DNA of 64,000 bases from Opisthocomus hoazin. Taxonomy: Eukaryota > Chordata > Aves > Opisthocomiformes > Opisthocomidae. Shown here piece after piece: positions 42,020 through 55,700 of the stretch (position 1 is the first letter of the stretch; the number at the start of each line of letters is the position of its first letter). The translations under genes were made by a program, and so were the position numbers. Location of the stretch: NCBI RefSeq assembly GCF_030867145.1, contig NC_134433.1:13777216-13841215 (forward strand), read 5' to 3'. The notes under the pieces are model-generated. The model was not told the origin of the DNA. It saw only the letters and a list, made by a program, of their open reading frames with translations, and made no database searches.

Positions 42020-42400
42020 AACGAAAAAGATGCGGGCGGTGGCTACGCCGGCTGCCGGAACAGCAGCGGTTTCGCCCTGCAGCGAGACTCCAGGCAAAGC
42101 CCGCAACTGTCCCCAGACGGTTCGGGTCGGTGGCCCGCCGCGCCGCTCCCGCACACGGAGCCGGAGCCGCCTTCCCGAGAGCGGGGGGCAGTGCGGGCGC
42201 CGCGAGACCCGGGCTTTCCGCGCCGCTGTACCGGGTCCCGCAACTGGCGGCCCCACTCCCGCCCGGCGCCGCGGGGGCGGGGCTGCGCATGCGCGGGGGG
42301 CGGGGCGCCGGCGCTTCCGGCGGTGTCGGAGCGGGGCCGGGCCGGGCCATGCCGCCGCCGGCCGGGGCCCAGGGCGCGGCGGGAGTCATGACGGCCGGGC
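42020..42400 (+). promoter_or_regulatory. SMG8 CpG-island promoter with NRF1 palindrome
   Basis: CpG density rises sharply at about 42,030. TGCGCATGCGCG at 42284-42295 is a near-perfect NRF1 palindrome about 100 bp upstream of the start codon. GC boxes (GGGGCGGGG) adjoin it. No TATA box. Confidence 0.75.
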
Positions 42401-45400
42401 CCGTCAGCCTGCGGGAGCTGCTGCTGGCCGCCGCGGCCGCCGGCGAGGGGAGCGGCGACGAGGAGGTGTGCGTGGTGGGCATCTTCGGGAAGACGGCGCT
42501 GCAGCTGTGCTCGGAGAAAGCGGCCCTGGTGAGCACGGTGTGCGACCGGCAGGTCTTCCCCCTCTTCGGGCAGGAGGAGGACCCCGAGCTGGCGGACGGC
42601 GCCCCGGGGCAGGAGGGCGAGCCGCTGGCCAAGGACTACAACCAGCTGCAGGCCTACTACAGCCAGGAGAGCCGGGTGCTGTACCTGGTGCTCACCTCCA
42701 TCTGCGACACGCCGCAGCTGCTGCGGGCCTGCGGGGACCTGGCGGCCGCCGAGAGCAGGGGGGCCGGGCCCGGGCACCCCTCCGGCGGCCCGGCCCCGCT
42801 GCCCCACGCCGAGGCCCACGAGTTCTGGAAGCACCAGGAGAAGCTGCACTGCCTGAGCCTCCTCTACCTCTTCTCCGTCTGCCACATCCTGCTGCTGGTG
42901 CACCCCACCTGCTCCTTCGACATCACCTACGACCGCGTCTTTAGGGCGCTGGACGGGCTGCGGCAGAAGGTCCTGCCCTCCCTGAAGGCTGCCATCAAGG
43001 ACTGCCCAGTCGGCAAGGAGTGGAAGCTCAACTGCAGGCCCTGCCCGCCTCGCCTCCTCTTCCTCTTCCAGCTCAACGGGGCTCTGAAGGTGGATCCTCC
43101 TCCGGGCAGGGGCCAGGACCCCTGTGGCCATCTGGAGAAGCCTCCCCCCAAGAAGCACTCCCCCAAGAGGAGGTTGCAGCATGCTCTGGAGGACCAGATC
43201 TACCGCATCTTCCGTAAGAGCAGGGTGTTAACCAATCAGAGCATCAACTGCCTGTTCACTGTGCCTGCGAACCAGGCTTTCGTGTACATTGTGGCTGGCG
43301 GGCCGCAGGACGGAGACGATCCAGTGGCCATGCTTCTCGAGCAGCTCAGGAGCAACTGCACCATGAGAGAGACAGACTCACTGCTGGCTCCCACCCTTTC
43401 GGGACCCCGGAGGTACCAGATGATGCGGCATGGCCGGCAGCAGCTGTCCTTCCACGCAGAGAGCAGCAGCAGCAGCTCCAGCTCCTCTGGGCAGCTTGTA
43501 GACTGCACCCTCAAGGAGTTCTTGTGGCAGCACGTGGAGCTGGTGCTCAGCAAGAAGGGCTTTGATGACAGCGTGGGGAGGAACCCTCAGCCCTCTCACT
43601 TTGAGCTCCCGACCTACCAGAAGTGGGTTGCTGCAGCTTTGAAACTGTATGAAGTGACCATTGAAGGCAAAGATGACGACCCGACCACTCTCACTGGGGA
43701 ACTGAGCTCAAAAATCATGAGTGGCATCAAGGTCTTGGAAGGCTATTTAGATATAGACACCAAGTTCTCTGAAAACCGTTGCCAGAAAGCTCTCCCCCTG
43801 GCCCACAGCGCCTATCAGTCCAACCTGCCCCACAACTACACCATGACAGTCCATAAGAACCAGCTGGCGCAGGCCTTGCGTGTCTACAGTCAGCACGCCC
43901 GCGGCCCAGCCTTCCATAAGTACGCCATGCAGCTTAACGAGGACTGTTACAAGTTCTGGAGCAATGGGCATCAGCTTTGCGAAGAGCGAAGTTTGACTGA
44001 CCAGCACTGCGTGCACAAATTTCATCTCCTCCCAAAAGCAGGTGAAGAAGCGCGCTTGTAATTGGGTCTCACGGTTTGGTTTTGTATCTGCTTTAAAATG
44101 TCCTGTCTTAGACTGAGAACACCGACTCTGGCACGTTTGTGGAAGGTGAAAGCTCGGCAGCTTTAAAGCTTTGCACAGTGGGATTAATTACAGCAGAGCT
44201 GTTTTGTGGGTTTGCTTTATGTTGAGCGATGTTTAGGAGCGAGTGCACTGTTAGTAGTAACTTTGATTTTTGTAGTAATTTTGATTCTGTCTTGCTAATT
44301 AGAGACGCTACGATGGAGTCCTTCTAACCAGGGACGTGTAAGAGAACAAAAGTTCTCTAGGAAGCATAAGTGCCCCCTGCTTTGTTGTTGTTTTTAATAG
44401 CTTGATTGGTGTCAGTCACGGAATGGAAACTGTCTTGAGATACATTTATTGCAGGCTGCAGAACTATTTATGCCTTTTAGGAAGAGGTGGCAAAAACAAA
44501 GTTGAGTTTAGTGCTATAACTTACACTGGAACTTTGTATTAAAAGTGGGAAAGGGAGGAGTTGCTTGACAAACTGGCATTGCTGGCAAATAATTTTGCAT
44601 ATATATCTAGCAAGGAGGAAGTAGTGGATGAAGGGAATGAAAGAATCTAGAAATGACGAGCAATTTGTCTAGGGTTTGATTGGTTTGCTTTTAGGGGAAA
44701 AGCCAGAAGCAGACAGAAATCCGCCAGTTCTGTACCACAACAGCCGGGCTCGTTCCACTGGTGCCTGTAACTGTGGAAGGAAACAAGCTCCTCGGGATGA
44801 TCCCTTTGATATCAAAGCAGCTAATTACGACTTCTACCAGGTAACTATTATGTCTCTCGTTTGCTTCAAGCAGTGCTTTTGCTTTATCCACAAAGTCTGT
44901 ACTCTGAAGTGACTACAAGTAAGTTTCCTCTTAACCTTCTCAACTTGTAAACGTTGCATGGGGAAGATATTTCCTGGAGCAGAAATTGTTTGCGTGATGG
45001 GCTGACCAGGGTGGGCAGTTCCAGCCTTCACCAGCGCATGCACGCAGGAGCATCTGTCTACACTTCACGTGTGTTGGTCCCTGTGAGTTTTAAATCCGTC
45101 ATGTCTGTGGGCTGTATTCCCATCGCTGCATTGGTTCTCATGTAGCACAAACCTTTTGGATCTTATTTGTAGCTGCTGAATGTTACGAGTCTGAACTCCT
45201 CGTCTCAGAGGGAAGATGGAAAGTTAACCATGTTGTCTTTCTCATAGCTGTTGGAAGAAAAATGCTGTGGGAAACTGGAGCACATCAACTTTCCCATATT
45301 TCAGCCAAGCACCCCTGATCCAGCTCCTGCACGGGATGAGTCGTCGCCCGCCCCTCCGGAAGGCGAGATTGAGAAACTTAAAGAAAAAGAACCTCAGACT

Positions 45401-47873
45401 CAGGGAGAAAGCACAGGCCTGAGCTTAGCCCTCAGCCTGGGTCAGTCGACGGGCAGCTTGGGCACTTACCCGCCAGATGCCCAGGGCGGAGGGGACAACC
45501 CAGAAAGTCATGGGCAGAGTGGGGACTCTAAAAGTGAGAAGAGGCCAAGCCTGGTAGATCGCCAGGCGTCCACTGTTGAGTACCTCCCTGGGATGCTCCA
45601 TTCTAATTGCCCCAAAGGCCTTTTGCCCAAATTCTCTAGTTGGTCCCTGGTTAAGCTGGGGCCTGCTAAGGCTTATAACTTCCACACAGGCTTAGATCAG
45701 CAAGGCTTTATCCCGGGAACAAACTATTTAATGCCTTGGGACATCGTCATCAGGACGAGAACTGAGGATGAAGGAGACTTAGATACCAATTCCTGGCCTG
45801 CACCTAACAAAGCTGTTCCTGGAAAAAGAAGTGCAGTCGTGATGGGAAGAGGAAGACGGAGAGATGACATAGCTCGAGCTTTTGTCGGATTTGAATATGA
45901 AGATGCACGTGGCAGGAGGTTCATGTGTTCAGGGCCTGACAAGGTCATGAAAGTGATGGGAGGGGGGCCGAAGGAATCCGCCATCAAAGCCCTCAATTCT
46001 GACATGCCGCTGTACATCCTGTCGTCGACTCAGGGACGAGGACTCAAGCCACATTACGCTCAGTTTATGAGACTTTTCGTGGTGGTTCCTGATGCTCCAC
46101 TGCAGATCACGTTAACGCCTCAGGTAAGAAAGGGAAGAGGGAATCTGGGAACTGCAGAGGAGGGGATGGTTGGTGCAGCATTAATTGCAGGACGGGAAGG
46201 CACAGGGTGGTGGGCGAAGGGTGTCAGAGGAATGCTACAAGAAGGTCTTTCCAGCTCAAACCAACTGGAGTCAAGTTCTCTAAGGCAGTAGTCACCAAAG
46301 GCATCTGTTCTATAAACAGGTTTGGTTTTGTGGTATTTTTACACTTCAAGATTGGCTTATTCCAGCTTTACACTTTGTAGAAAGTAAGTTTTAGAAAATA
46401 TTTTATCAAGGATGAATTAATAGCGTTCCATACTGTGCTAATTGCTTCTTTTTAAAAAGATAACAAGTGAGTAATGACTGTGTAAGATTGAAGTTGTTCT
46501 AAATGTCATAGAGAAAAGCAGTGACTCATTGCTGAGATTGTTATTAGTTACCCTTTGAATTTAGGAGATGGAAAGGTGTTGTTTTTTTTAATTGGAGATT
46601 TTTTCCCGTCTTCAGATGTGTATTTAAACAAATGGACAAGCAGCTCTGTCTACACTTTCTTTCTTTTTAAGGTGGTAAAATATGAAAAAGTGTATCTTCC
46701 ATGACTGCTGTATGAAATACTGTGTGCACGGAAGTGCTTACTGTTTGTTAGACTGTGGCAAGAAAATTGTTGTTCATTGTATGGCACCTCAGCAAGTAAC
46801 AAGGGTCAGCACAAAATGTATCTGTATGGGAGGGGAGGCGGATTTGGGGCATTTTGTAACCCTTGGAGCTGTCTGGGAGGTGCCACTAAGATCCTTAGTA
46901 CTGAATCACAAAGCAACGGAGTTGGCTGCTTTTATGGGACACCTTCAACTACTCAGATAGGAACTTGCTTTATTTTAGACGTTAAAGGAAGAATTCTGAC
47001 TGAAACCTGACACTAAGATTTCAATGCAGTTGGCATTTTATGGTGTTACTGTTTGCACCTGAGGCAAGAACTGAAGGTTCATGTTGTGCTGATACTTGTT
47101 TTGCTCTTCGTTCCTAGCTTACATCTGTATCACAGCTTTTGACTTCTAAGGGTGTGTTTTCATTTGGAATATGCATTATGCTTTGTGTTGTGAGTTCCAC
47201 ACATCGGTTCCTCACATGACTAAGACTTTCTGAATTTCTTAATACAAATTTTACAAGAACCATATTAAATATTGCTGAAATCCTTGAATATTCACATCGG
47301 TTTAGAGTGAGGCAACAGGTCAGGGATATCTATGCTACAGTGTGGAAATCCGCTGTTAACACAGTGTTTACTACAGCCCGAGAGGTGAATGGCTTGTGTT
47401 TATGTTGTGGATCTCTTTGGGACCTCATCTGCAGCCTTAAATTCAGCATCTCCACTGTGATAAAATTGGAAGTTTATGGACGTCGCACAATGAGGGCACA
47501 GTGGTTTCTTGGAGTGTGCCAAAGTAGGTAAGAGCCTGGTTGTAGCCAAGACTTAATAGACTTCCTTGGATTCAGTTTGCTCATAAGTTTGGGGATTTTT
47601 GTGCGTTTTTTGTTTGTTTTGTTTTTTAATTCTAATAATTTTTGATTATCTGCTTACATTTTGTTTTGTTTTCAGGTTCAACCAGGGCCACCACCTTGTC
47701 CTGTATTTTACCCTGAGAAGCAGGAAATAACCCTTCCATCTGATGGACTGTGGGTGCTTAGATTTCCCTACGCATACGTGACAGAACGTGGACCCTGCTT
47801 TCCTCCCAAAGAAAGCCAACAATTAATGAGTTACAAAGTTCTCCGAGGAATACTGAAAGCAATTACACAATGA
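42388..47873 (+). CDS. SMG8: SMG8, nonsense-mediated mRNA decay factor
   Basis: SMG8 binds SMG9 and the SMG1 kinase and restrains UPF1 phosphorylation in nonsense-mediated decay. Exons: 42388-44041, 44695-44840, 45248-46123, 47676-47873 (stop TGA 47871). They give 957 residues against 991 in human. The start at 42388 gives MTAGPVSLRELL, matching human MAGPVSLRDLL. An in-frame ATG at 42349 would add 13 residues. The N-terminal G-like domain carries VCVVGIFGKTAL (about residues 24-35). Further landmarks are SFDITYDRVFRALDGLRQKVLP, a serine run near residue 365, the C-G-C motif CNCGRK in exon 2, and the strongly conserved MPWDIVIRTR to FVVVPDAPL block in exon 3. The N-terminal linker is shorter than in human, accounting for the length gap. 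Splice phases agree. Confidence 0.97.
44042..47675 (+). other. SMG8 introns 1-3
   Basis: Introns of 653, 407 and 1,552 bp, all GT-AG. No repeat or additional exon is recognised. Short open frames inside them lack protein-like composition. Confidence 0.75.
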
Positions 47874-48880
47874 GAATTATTCTGGTAGATTGATTGTAGT
47901 TTAAAAAGACTATCTTTACTCTAAATCGTGGATTTTGATTCGTGTCTGTTACCCAGCAGCCATCACTGCGATCTGGTGAAGCCCGCTGTATTTCACTGGA
48001 ACACAGTCAGACTGAGAACAAGGTCTGATATCAAAGCGGTTAAAGGGATCCAGGAGACATGTAAATTTTCCGTTTATTAAATTTTCATATGTAAAAAATA
48101 AAAGCTGGTTATGGCAATATGCTGAGCCTGTATTACTAGATGTTTTGATGGTAGTGCTGTTCCCCATCGTTTCTTTCTACATACATATTTAGGAATATTT
48201 AAAAATTAGCATTGCCTGAAATCAAGTTTCCTTTGTCGTACTGAGACAATGATGGGCAGAATCTCTTCTCTGTTTTGAAACAAGCTATATTTATGTAAAC
48301 AATTTATGCTTTTAATGTGGTGATGTGAGAAATTGTCTTTGATCTTGTCTTTAAAGAAAAAAAAGGGCATTGCGGTTCTGATTTGTATTAATGACATAGC
48401 CAGAAACTGTGCTTACCTACATCGGATTGAAATATTTCACTGTATTTGTATTCATAGATTGGATTTTGTTAAAAGGCTGACTTCATTTCATATTTGGGAA
48501 TGACAGATCTCTTTAGAAACGAAACCTGCTGGGAAATTTGTGGAAAACGTAGAGCTGTAGGAGCTTGTTCATTATAAGCAACTGCAGCTTAATGGTCAGT
48601 ATGGCTTGACGTGTAGTGATTAAACAGACTTTTAGTTGCTAGAAGGATGGTTTTGGCCCCATTTGAGTCTCACTTCCCAAAAGATGCGCCAGGTGATGTA
48701 TTGAAAGGTGGCTTAAATTCTGCAGCTTCGCACCTGCCTCTTGGTGCCAAAAAATCCCTCACAGTAAATCAGCTTCTAACTTTTTGTTGAGGTGAGGTGT
48801 GTTGGTTTCTAGACTACTTAATTAGCACGTGTACAAAACTCAATTTGCCGATTTGTTATAGCACAGTCACTGTGCCGCCT
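47874..48880 (+). other. SMG8 3' UTR and spacer to GDPD1
   Basis: SMG8 3' UTR probably ends shortly after AATAAA at 48097-48102. The rest is AT-rich spacer with nothing recognised. Confidence 0.65.
48097..48102 (+). terminator. SMG8 polyadenylation signal AATAAA
   Basis: First AATAAA after the SMG8 stop codon, 224 bp downstream, followed by a T/G-rich stretch. Confidence 0.7.
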
Positions 48881-49700
48881 GACCGGCGCTCAGACCTGGT
48901 TTCTGTTCGGCGTCGGACGCCTCTGCCGGGCTGGGGCGGGGGGAGCCGCCTCCGTCGGTCCCTGCAGAGGAGCCACTCCCGCCGCAATGAATGCGGATTT
49001 ACCCGGCTCTCAGCCCCTTCCCCGGCGCAACCGATAAGACGAAAAGCACCGCGGAGAGCGCTTGTCTTTGCCAGAGGAAGCGGCGAGGCGCAGCCGGTGC
49101 CCGGGAACGGCCCGCGGCGGAGGCCGAGCCCTCTGAGGGGACAGCGCCCCGCGGCGGGAAGCGCGCGCGGTCCCCCGCGCCTGCGCACTGGCGCCGCCTC
49201 CCGGCTCGGGGGCGGAGGGGCCGCGGTGCGGCTGCGCGGCCGCAGTGGCAGCGGGTCCCGCAGCGCCGCCGCCTCGCTGGGAGCCGGAGCCGGCGCCGGG
49301 CCGGGAGCGGAGCGGGGTCAGCCGGCGAGAGGCGCAGGATGTCGGCTACGCTCTACCTGCTCTCCACGCTGGGCGGATACGTCCTCACCTCGGCGCTTCT
49401 CCTCAAGTGTCCGGGGCTGCTCCACCGGCCCAAGCGGCAGCGCTTCCGCTGCCGGCACATCTCCCACCGTGGCGGTGAGTGAGGGGCGCCCGGGGGGGGG
49501 GAGCTCCCTGCCCGCCGCTTCCCGCCCTCCCCTCCCTCCCCTCAGGCGGGCGAAGGCTGCGGCCGCCCTCCCGCCGCTCCTGCGGGTTGCAGCCCTGCCC
49601 GGCTCTCGCGGCGCCCCCCGCTCCCTCAGACCGCCGGAGCCCCCCCCCCCCCCCCCGGCAGGGTCTTGAGGGGCCGCGTTGCGGTGCCGGCCGCTCGCAG
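48880..49700 (+). promoter_or_regulatory. GDPD1 CpG-island promoter
   Basis: CpG-dense sequence surrounds the GDPD1 start. It includes an NRF1-type GCGCCTGCGCA at 49177-49187, GC boxes, and a 17-C run at 49640-49656 just inside intron 1. No TATA box. Confidence 0.75.
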
Positions 49701-52700
49701 CGGGCTCCCGGTAAACCTTCCTCCCGCAACCTAATTTTAGGTGCCACCTGCTGACCGGTGCTTGATTTCAAAGCTGATTTAATCTCCGAGCTCCAGACGC
49801 GTCAGCCGAAATCAGCTTGGTTTACGTGGGGCGTGATGGTTTCCCCCTCCGACGTGCGTGGTTTTCCTGCCTAATGAGCCTGCCTTACGGTGTTTCTGCT
49901 CCTGAGGAGAAAGGTGGCTGAGTGGTGCTTCGGTCAGGGCAGGAGATCAGTCTGCCTGCCCCTGCCTGCTGTTCCCTCTGGTCGCAGCAGAAATGCGGTT
50001 TGCTGGGACCCTGCCCCTGCTCCCGGTGCTGCTGGAGAGGGTTCGTGGTTCGGGGCCGTGGTAAAACCGATCGCGTTTTGAGTCTTGTCCCCTCCGCACG
50101 GCAGGGCCTCGTGGCTAGGCTGGTCGCTTCTCTCTGAAATAGCTAAAAGGCGTTTTTTGAAGTTTCTTCTTCCTTTTCCAAAGCGTTGGGAGGAAAAAAA
50201 CCCAGCAAACTGTGTTTTCCTGTTCTTTGAAGGTCAGTTCCGCGCTTTTCCGTGCTGCCCCATTCAATCTGTGAAGGTACAGTCAGTCAGTTTTCCAGTA
50301 AGCGTTTTCCCCGGCGTTCTGCGGGGGCTGTGTCAGATGCTGAGTTTGAACAGTTGTCAGTGTCAGATCTGGTGCCACTTTCTGCAGTGTCTGATCAGTT
50401 TCTAGCCGGTTTGTGGTCCTTAACTGCTGCCACCCTTGAGCTGTTAAAATCGAGCTGATCTCTTACAGATTTCGTTACTTGCATTTCTTTCATTTAGTGT
50501 ACGTGACAGATTAGGTTTCTTTATAACCATGGTCTTAGGCATAGCGTAAAATGCACCTCTTGGTTTGGAATGTTTATGTTAGCCGTTTCCTGGTAGGTAT
50601 GTATTTTCATTCGACAACAAATGTTCTCAATTTTGATTGTTGCTTTTTTGTTTGTTAATTTACCAGCTATTAAAAACTTGCGGGTGACTGTTGGAACTTG
50701 GCATGATCTCCTTAACCTTCTTCTGTTCTCACCTCTTTGCAGTGACCTTAGTTAAGATATGCTGCCCTAAGCCTAGGATGCAAAAGTTTGGGCAGGTTGC
50801 ACTAAGCACCATTAGAACAACAGGAAAGCCTTACTCAATGGGAGGATTACTCATTAGGCGTTCAGAGACAAAGTCCACGGTCTTCCAGTTGTTCTGTGTC
50901 CACACGTATGCTGGGAAATACACCTACGGTAGAAGTACAGCCCTTAACATCTCGGCAGCTTATGGCTCATCAGGTACTAGGAGACTGAAGATCGATTACT
51001 CTTTACTCACTGTAGTATTTACCTTGTAACTTAAATTCATGTGGGACGGAAATTCTCATCAGGCTTTAGTCATGCTGTAGCTTTAGACTCTGTGTCAGGT
51101 TTCCTATTGCATTACTCCTGTTAACTTCAGAGATCAAGGTAACACTTAACTTGTTTGGCTTTTTCCTCTCCGAGATGAAGCCTTGTATGGGAAGTTTTTT
51201 AAGTTTATGCATTTTGATTTCACTTCTTGCTCCATGCAAGGATTTTCCCGTCTCAGTTTATAGCTGGGCAGTGGAAGCATCCCTGAATTATTTCTTCACT
51301 TCTGCATAATTTTAAATTGGTCATTTCTGAGATCAATAATTTAAGTCTTGATATTCTGTGTTAGAGTCCTTTGTCAATGCCAGCTGCATCGACTGGATTG
51401 AAGGGTCTGTGCGGATAGCATGATGATTTTTACAGAATCGCAGAGTAATTGAGATTGGAAGGGACCTCTGGAGGTCACCTCGTCTGACCAGAGCAGAGGC
51501 AGCTAGAGCAGGCTGATCAGGACCTTGTCCAGTTAGGTTTTGAATACAGCCAAGGATGGAGGCTCCACAACCTCTTGGGCAACCTGTTCCAGAGTTTGAT
51601 CACTCTTACAAAAAAAAATTAGTTTTTTTAATTATGTGTATAAACTGAATTTCCTGTATTTCAGTTTGTTCCCATTGCCTCTTGTCCTTTCCCTGGGCAC
51701 CACTGAGAAGAGTCTGTCTCAGTCTTCTTTACTCCCTCCCATCCAGTATTTGTATGTGTTGGTAAGATCCTCCCAAGCCTCTCCTCTCCAGGCTAAACAA
51801 TTCTAGCACCCTCAGCCTCTCATTGCATGCAAGAATCTATCTCTCATCCCTTAATTTTCATAGCCCTTCTCTGGACTTTTTCCGTGTCTGTCTTGTGCTG
51901 TGGAGCCCAGAACTGGACACAGCACCCTGACGTGGTTTCACCAGCGCTGAGCGGAGGGGAGCAATCACCTCTCTTGGCTTGCTGGCAACATTCTTCCCAA
52001 TGGGCTCCTTCGCTCACCTTAGGGGGCAAAACCCGAACCAGCAGAACTCCTGAGGGTCACCTTGAGCCAGTGCTTGACAGTGACTCCCTCTCATGCCATG
52101 GTGGTGATTTCAAAGTTAGAGTACGCAATCGTAATGTTCAGATGTGGGCACTTTGGCTCACGGGATGCTAAGGTATGCTGGGGAGGGTGATCTCTGCGTG
52201 GGAAATGTGTGTAGTTCACAACGCAAATGGACAATACATGAATCTGAAGGTGCATTTAAGTAAGGGAAATGTCAGAAGCCCTTCAGTCTGCCCAGCCTTT
52301 TCATTTTTAAGGAGGGAAAAGGATTTAGTAGATCACATCGCTTGCTTTTCATACTTCCCTTTTCTGCGTGTGGTTTGTGAAAGCTGTGTTGCTGATTTAG
52401 AATTCCTGTTTCAGCTGATCTCTCAGCTTTTTTCCTCATTTTCCTAAAACGCTGCAAGTCAGGCGTCTTGTTACCACCTGGTTTGACTGGCCATACCTAC
52501 CTCAGTAACGTGTAACCTGTTAAAGCAGTAGTTTAAAGTTTGGGGTTTTTGGAAATTTCTGCCCAGAAATATTGGGTTACTGTTGTTTTGTTCACAAATT
52601 GATGTTTTTCCCCCCCATCTCTCACCATTCAGGATGTATGGGCTGTATTGTCACAGTTGATAAGTTATCTAAAACTTCAATTTTTATTGCAGTTAACTTA

Positions 52701-55700
52701 TAACTAATCACCCAGGTCCTATGCAGGTTTTTCCATCTGTTAGGCAGTCATCAGAAGTACACGATGAGATTCTCGTGCTTTCCTCTAGCCCTCAGTCACT
52801 TTTGCCACTCAGCCTATTCCTAGTTCTGCAGTCACGTTCCGTAGAACGTTGGTGGATGTCTGATCACAGAAGCTGCTGTGGACTGGCTGTATTGGTTTAC
52901 CATGCAGATTTTGTCATTATGATTCTAAGTCAGTTAAGTCTTTCGGTTTGTAAACTTACCATTGCAAGCTAACTTGATAACAACAATTTTAAATTGCTAG
53001 TTACTCGTGTGTAGAATTGCATTGTTGTCATTAAGTAACTAAACACAGCCTTAGATAAATATGTACTGGTAAGGTCCTGTTAATAGCCAAGGCCTCAGCT
53101 GGAGCTTTTCTAATTGTTGTTTACAAAGTCTGTCATTCATCACTGTCAAAGAGTAGTTAAAATTTGCATAGATATGCTCATCATTACCTGTATCTTCCTG
53201 AAGTTGTTTCGGTTTTCAGTATATTATACTGCGTATTTTCTGGAGGAGAGAGAAGGTACAACCTTTTCCAGTCACCAACCAGACTGATTTTCGAAGATTT
53301 TTATGTACAGAATGGTGGTTTAAGAGTTGCAGAGTTTACTCCTGTCTGAGAGAAAATCTAAATTGCTTGTCCTTTCAGTTCTTAACTGGAGTTGATGCGT
53401 GTTTCATTCCTCGTGTGTGAGATCTCTCTTTGCCAGCAGCATAAACCTTTATTGACAGATTCGTGCTGTTTCAGGAGGTATCCTTGCCCTGAAAAAAGAG
53501 CTTGCCACCTCTTTCAGCATCATCTGGGTTATGCGTTTAGGGAATATCAGCTTTAGAGAGAGCTGGGCACATTTTTGTCCTTGTTGTGATGGGGTTTTTT
53601 TTTCCTCTTGTCACCTTTGCTCTTATTACTCCTCTAACTCTGAAATAGGCCGTTTGCATATCCTGTTCCTGTGGCGCGTACTGTCCTAGCCAAATACAAC
53701 GCCTTGAAGCAAAACCAGGGCACCCAGCCTCTGGTGAAATGAATACTTTGTTTTGGTGTTACACAAATGCAAGATAACGGCCTTCTTTTTTTTTTTCTTT
53801 TTTACTTTTTTTTAATTGTTTATCTTGAGGAAGTTGGGTCTCCCCAATAGGTTAGCGGCAACAGGGATTTCTGACTCTGACTTCATACTCATTCCTCCAA
53901 ATATTTCCTCAAAATATGTACATTTTAAAGTTCATTATATTTTATTCATTTCCACTGGGATTGAGGGGAGGAAAACAGTTTTGTACATGTTTTAGTTTTT
54001 GTTATTTTTTGTAGGTGCTGGAGAGAACCTGGAAAACACGATGGCAGCCTTTCACCAGTGAGTACAAATGGAACCAGTAATGCCTAAAGCAGCGATTGTC
54101 TTTAGTCAGTGAAGCATTAAAGAAAGATAGGATTTCCAACAGCTGTTTGGGGTACAGTGTCCTATTCCTGAAAGTCATCTCTCTTTTGGATGACTGGCTA
54201 AACAGTACTCCAGTTTCAGCAGGAACAAATTGGGATACCACACACCTATTATCTGTACACAGTAACGTGGTAGGCTGGCAATTGGAAAGAAAACTCCTGG
54301 GGCCCAATTTCTCCTGCACTAGCCAATAAAACATGAAACAATACTGCTTCCATGTTTAATGGTGATTACTTGCATTAGTTTATTTATTATTATAAAGCTA
54401 TTTTTTGTCACTAATACCACACACTGTTTTTTCTCGACTCATTGATGTTTCTCAAAAGATATGTCAGATCGTAGCCTGTACCGATAAGCTAATTAGCATA
54501 CAAGGTTGGATTTCCGCAAGTCTGAATCTGTTGACGGCTCTTACGGCTGTAAGCGATTCTCTTGGATATTCCATAGTTTCATAGCATTCAGTTCCCTGCT
54601 CTATACAGAAAGTCAATAATTTGTCACCTAGAATTACTGTGACTGAAATCCTAATGTTAACTTTTAATACACCATCTGTAAAGCTATTAAAAATGTTTGT
54701 GTTATGTTTTTTCCCATCATACACATACTTCATTTGCACCATATGTGAAAGCCTCTTATCTAGGGGTTTAAAACTGAGTTGGTACGGGAAAGCCTTTTAA
54801 GCATCCAGCATTTAAGTAGTGAATTCTAACAAGGTTCTCAAAGGCATTTGAAATAGAAGCATATCTAAAACTCCAGCTGCCAATGAGCAGTGATTAAATT
54901 ATGTAGGCTTCTCTTTGTCTGATTTGTTTTTTCTAATTTGCTTTGTGCTAAGTAGCCTCATCAGTTTGCACATTCCCTCGCAGACTGAGGAGTGCCAGCT
55001 TTCCCAACCAAACAGTGCTATTCAAAGTACTGCAGTATTTTCTATCTCCATGGAAGCTCAGCATAGTTTTGTGGTTTTTTTTCCTGCTGGCATGCCTTTT
55101 TTGAATTCTGCTACCACAGTTTCTGGAAAGTTCTTTTTTTTAACCATTTCTTAATTTTCATTTAGTATCATACTGGTTTTATAGGGCTTTTACAAAGAAA
55201 ATTATACCATAACCTGTTTTTATTTCACTCCCAGAAGCAAGCTGTAGTACTTAGAGCAAGGACTGTGCTAGGAGTCAAATATGTCTTGTGATAATACAGA
55301 CATTTGTCTGTCTTCTGACCATTTTAATTATTTCACGACGATCGTGTAACAAATATGTTGAGGTCCGTGTTTTGAACTTACCACAACTGCCAATAGCAAA
55401 GTTCAGTTACTTGTTTTGAAGTTGTCTTGGCTGAATAATAAAGGCATGTTACTTCTGCAGAAAGCAGAGTCAGAGCGATTACCGTGCATAAGGCAGTAGA
55501 AAGTGTTGTGGCTTCCTCTGTGGAGGGGTGAAGGCCTTGTCCTTCCTGTCCGCTCATTCCCATCTCCACTGGTAAGCTAGCAAAAGGAAATGGGTAGAAA
55601 ATTGGTGATCTGCATGGTGAAAAATCATCTGGATTGGCTCATATGGCTGGGATGAACTAATGAATTTGTAATCTGTCGGATTTTGCATGAAGCCAAACGG

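Noticed and set aside
41976-42944. 322-codon plus-strand open frame overlapping the SMG8 start in another frame
   Set aside because: Arg/Gly/Ala-rich out-of-frame translation. The overlapping SMG8 frame is clearly the real one.
42043-43182. Open frame of 379 codons antisense to SMG8 exon 1
   Set aside because: Shadow of a GC-rich coding exon. The composition follows third-codon-position bias of SMG8, and there is no independent start or splice context.
50691-51029. 112-codon plus-strand open frame in GDPD1 intron 1
   Set aside because: No similarity recalled, no acceptor in frame, and GDPD1 exon 1 joins exon 2 in phase without it.
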